A DNA stretch of 64,000 nucleotides from NCBI RefSeq assembly GCF_000621745.1, contig NZ_KK211335.1, forward strand, positions 499,585-563,584, in the 5' to 3' direction. Numbering within the stretch: position 1 is the first letter of the stretch; each line of letters opens with the position of its first letter. The notes beneath the pieces were generated by a model, which worked only from the letters and a program-made list of their open reading frames with translations, searched no databases and was not told the DNA's origin. Shown piece by piece: positions 62,667 through 64,000 of the stretch. The stretch comes from Clostridium beijerinckii HUN142 (GTDB lineage Bacteria > Bacillota > Clostridia > Clostridiales > Clostridiaceae). Both the position numbers and the translations under genes were made by a program.

Positions 62667-64000
62667 ATGATTTATAATATTTTAATTGGGGGCGCCGCAG
62701 GGTTAGGAATGGAGACTATTTCCTCCATATTAGAGAAAGTTCTAAAAAGAAAAGGCTTTGAAATTTTTACTATACAAGATTACATGTCCAGAGTAAGAGG
62801 TGGCCATAACTTTTTCCAAATACGTTTTGGAAATGAAGAAATAAATTCTCACTGGGATGAACTGGATGGAATAATTGCTTTAGATAAACAAACAATTGAT
62901 TTGCATATTGATAAGTTGAAGAAGGATGGATTTATTATTTCAGATGAGCAGATTAAGCTTGAGGATAAGAGATTTATTGGGCTTCCACTTAAAAGTATAG
63001 CTAAAAATATTGGGAACCCAAAAGTGCATGGAAGTGTTGCACTTGGTGCTGTTGTGAAATTATTCGGCCTTGACTTAAGCGGTGTCAAGGAATTACTATC
63101 AGAGAAGTTTAAAGGTGAAATTGTAATTAAAAACTTTTGTGCGTTTGAAGAAGGATTTAAGCTTGTTGATCCTAAATATACAATTCAATCTAAGAATGAA
63201 GATAATAGTATTTTATTAGGTGGAAATGATGCTATTGCACTAGGAGCTATTGCGGCAGGTTGTAAATTTTATTCTGCCTATCCAATGACACCATCTACAA
63301 GTATAATGAATTATCTTGCATCAAAAATGAATGAAGCAGAAATTGTAGTTGAACAGGCTGAAGATGAAATTGCTTCAATAAATATGGCTATTGGAGCCTC
63401 TTATGCAGGTGTTAGAGCAATGACAGGATCGTCTGGAGGAGGATTTGCGCTAATGGTAGAGGCGGTAGGATTATCCGGAATGCTTGAAGTACCGCTTATA
63501 ATAGCAGAAATTCAAAGACCAGGTCCCACTACAGGCCTTCCAACGAGAACAGAACAAGCTGATTTAAAGTTTGTTATATCTTCAACACCAGGAGAAATTC
63601 CTAAAATGGTAATCGCCTTAAGAAATCCAGAAGATGCATTTTACCAAACAGTAAGGGCATTTAATCTAGCAGACAAATATCAAATACCTGTTATTTTATT
63701 GGGTGATCAGTTTTTGGCAGACAGCATAAGAACTGTAAAGCCATTCAACTTTGATAGTATTAAAGTTGAAAGATATCTAAAAGATGAGGAATATAAAGAT
63801 TATAAAGAATATAAGCGTTATGAAGTAACAAAAAGTGGCGTATCACCTCGAATAACACCAGGAAAAATACCTGGATTAACAGTTCTTGTAGATAGCGATG
63901 AACATGATGAGTATGGCCATATTACAGAATCCGCAGAAGTACGAAATAAGATGAATGAAAAGCGGCTTAGAAAAATTGAATACTTAAAAGAGGAACTTTT
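62667..64000 (+). CDS. 2-Oxoacid:ferredoxin oxidoreductase, fused gamma-alpha subunit (KorA/VorB-like), 3' truncated by window end
   Basis: The first 444 codons are visible and open to the edge. ATG 62667 follows GAAGGGAGGAA. The gamma domain (about 1-180) has GGAAGLGMETISSILEKVL and MSRVRGGHNFFQIRFG. The alpha/pyrimidine-binding domain begins near 190 with AGCKFYSAYPMTPSTSIMNY, and GASYAGVRAMTGSSGGGF follows. This fused type uses ferredoxin to oxidise 2-oxoacids (2-oxoglutarate, branched-chain or similar) to acyl-CoA. The beta (TPP) subunit should lie just right of the window. No link to the microcompartment is shown. Confidence 0.9.
   Translation, partial: MIYNILIGGAAGLGMETISSILEKVLKRKGFEIFTIQDYMSRVRGGHNFFQIRFGNEEINSHWDELDGIIALDKQTIDLHIDKLKKDGFIISDEQIKLEDKRFIGLPLKSIAKNIGNPKVHGSVALGAVVKLFGLDLSGVKELLSEKFKGEIVIKNFCAFEEGFKLVDPKYTIQSKNEDNSILLGGNDAIALGAIAAGCKFYSAYPMTPSTSIMNYLASKMNEAEIVVEQAEDEIASINMAIGASYAGVRAMTGSSGGGFALMVEAVGLSGMLEVPLIIAEIQRPGPTTGLPTRTEQADLKFVISSTPGEIPKMVIALRNPEDAFYQTVRAFNLADKYQIPVILLGDQFLADSIRTVKPFNFDSIKVERYLKDEEYKDYKEYKRYEVTKSGVSPRITPGKIPGLTVLVDSDEHDEYGHITESAEVRNKMNEKRLRKIEYLKEEL

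Overview
The window is AT-rich, densely coding Firmicute DNA. Near-perfect AGGAGG-type ribosome binding sites, some GTG and TTG starts, many hairpin-plus-T-run terminators, sporulation and anaerobic genes (YtaF, a ferredoxin-linked 2-oxoacid oxidoreductase, a glycyl radical enzyme) and the protein sequences all point to a Clostridium sensu stricto (cluster I) species, probably a saccharolytic or solvent-forming relative of C. beijerinckii or C. butyricum. The species is inferred. No rRNA, tRNA, CRISPR array, prophage or complete insertion sequence was seen.

Layout, 1-39 kb (mostly ordinary chromosome). 1-3.4 kb is an EmrAB-type drug efflux operon ending in its MarR regulator. 3.8-8.3 kb holds an APC permease, a FadR-type GntR regulator and an IlvD/Edd sugar-acid dehydratase whose promoter carries three copies of one palindrome. 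9-15 kb has a PspC gene broken by an amber codon, a glycerol-1-phosphate dehydrogenase-like enzyme, small genes and a KimA-like potassium importer. 14.8-17.8 kb pairs a solute-binding lipoprotein with a chemoreceptor. 18-25 kb is a hexuronate (glucuronate/galacturonate) operon: GntR regulator, UxuA, UxuB, UxaC and a GPH symporter, behind a duplicated promoter-operator module. 25-39 kb has a HIT protein, a methyltransferase, ribokinase, a region of small orphan genes, lactate dehydrogenase, YtaF, a divergent MntH/DtxR-type pair, an AIM24 protein, a guanine-riboswitch-controlled purine permease and a cytidylate-kinase-like protein.

Layout, 39.4-61.7 kb (the highlight). This is one contiguous bacterial microcompartment locus built around a glycyl radical, B12-independent glycerol/1,2-propanediol dehydratase (GRM type). 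It encodes the dehydratase and its activase, seven shell proteins (PduU/EutS-like, PduB-like, three BMC-H including one with a long charged tail, one BMC-P vertex protein, PduT-like), two acylating aldehyde dehydrogenases, an iron alcohol dehydrogenase, a PduL phosphotransacylase, a PduS-like flavin/FeS protein, EutJ and EutP homologues, a DJ-1/PfpI protein, a GlcG/PduO-C-type protein, a dedicated S-adenosylmethionine synthetase, a polytopic membrane protein, and a PocR-type sensor kinase with an AraC-type response regulator. The inferred pathway is diol to aldehyde in the lumen, then dismutation to alcohol and acyl-CoA/acyl-phosphate, with NAD and CoA recycled inside and electrons exported through PduS/PduT. 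MetK would supply the SAM spent by the activase.

Least explained within that locus: a tandem pair of structured, roughly 130-150 bp elements between two shell genes (46649-46932) with conserved ends but different hairpins inside; a sensor kinase that lacks the conserved N-box asparagine; and a BMC-linked protein of unknown function with an encapsulation-peptide-like N-terminus. 61.7-62.5 kb holds a deletion scar that joins a truncated kinase gene to a truncated phosphoesterase gene. A KorA-type 2-oxoacid:ferredoxin oxidoreductase gene runs off the right edge.
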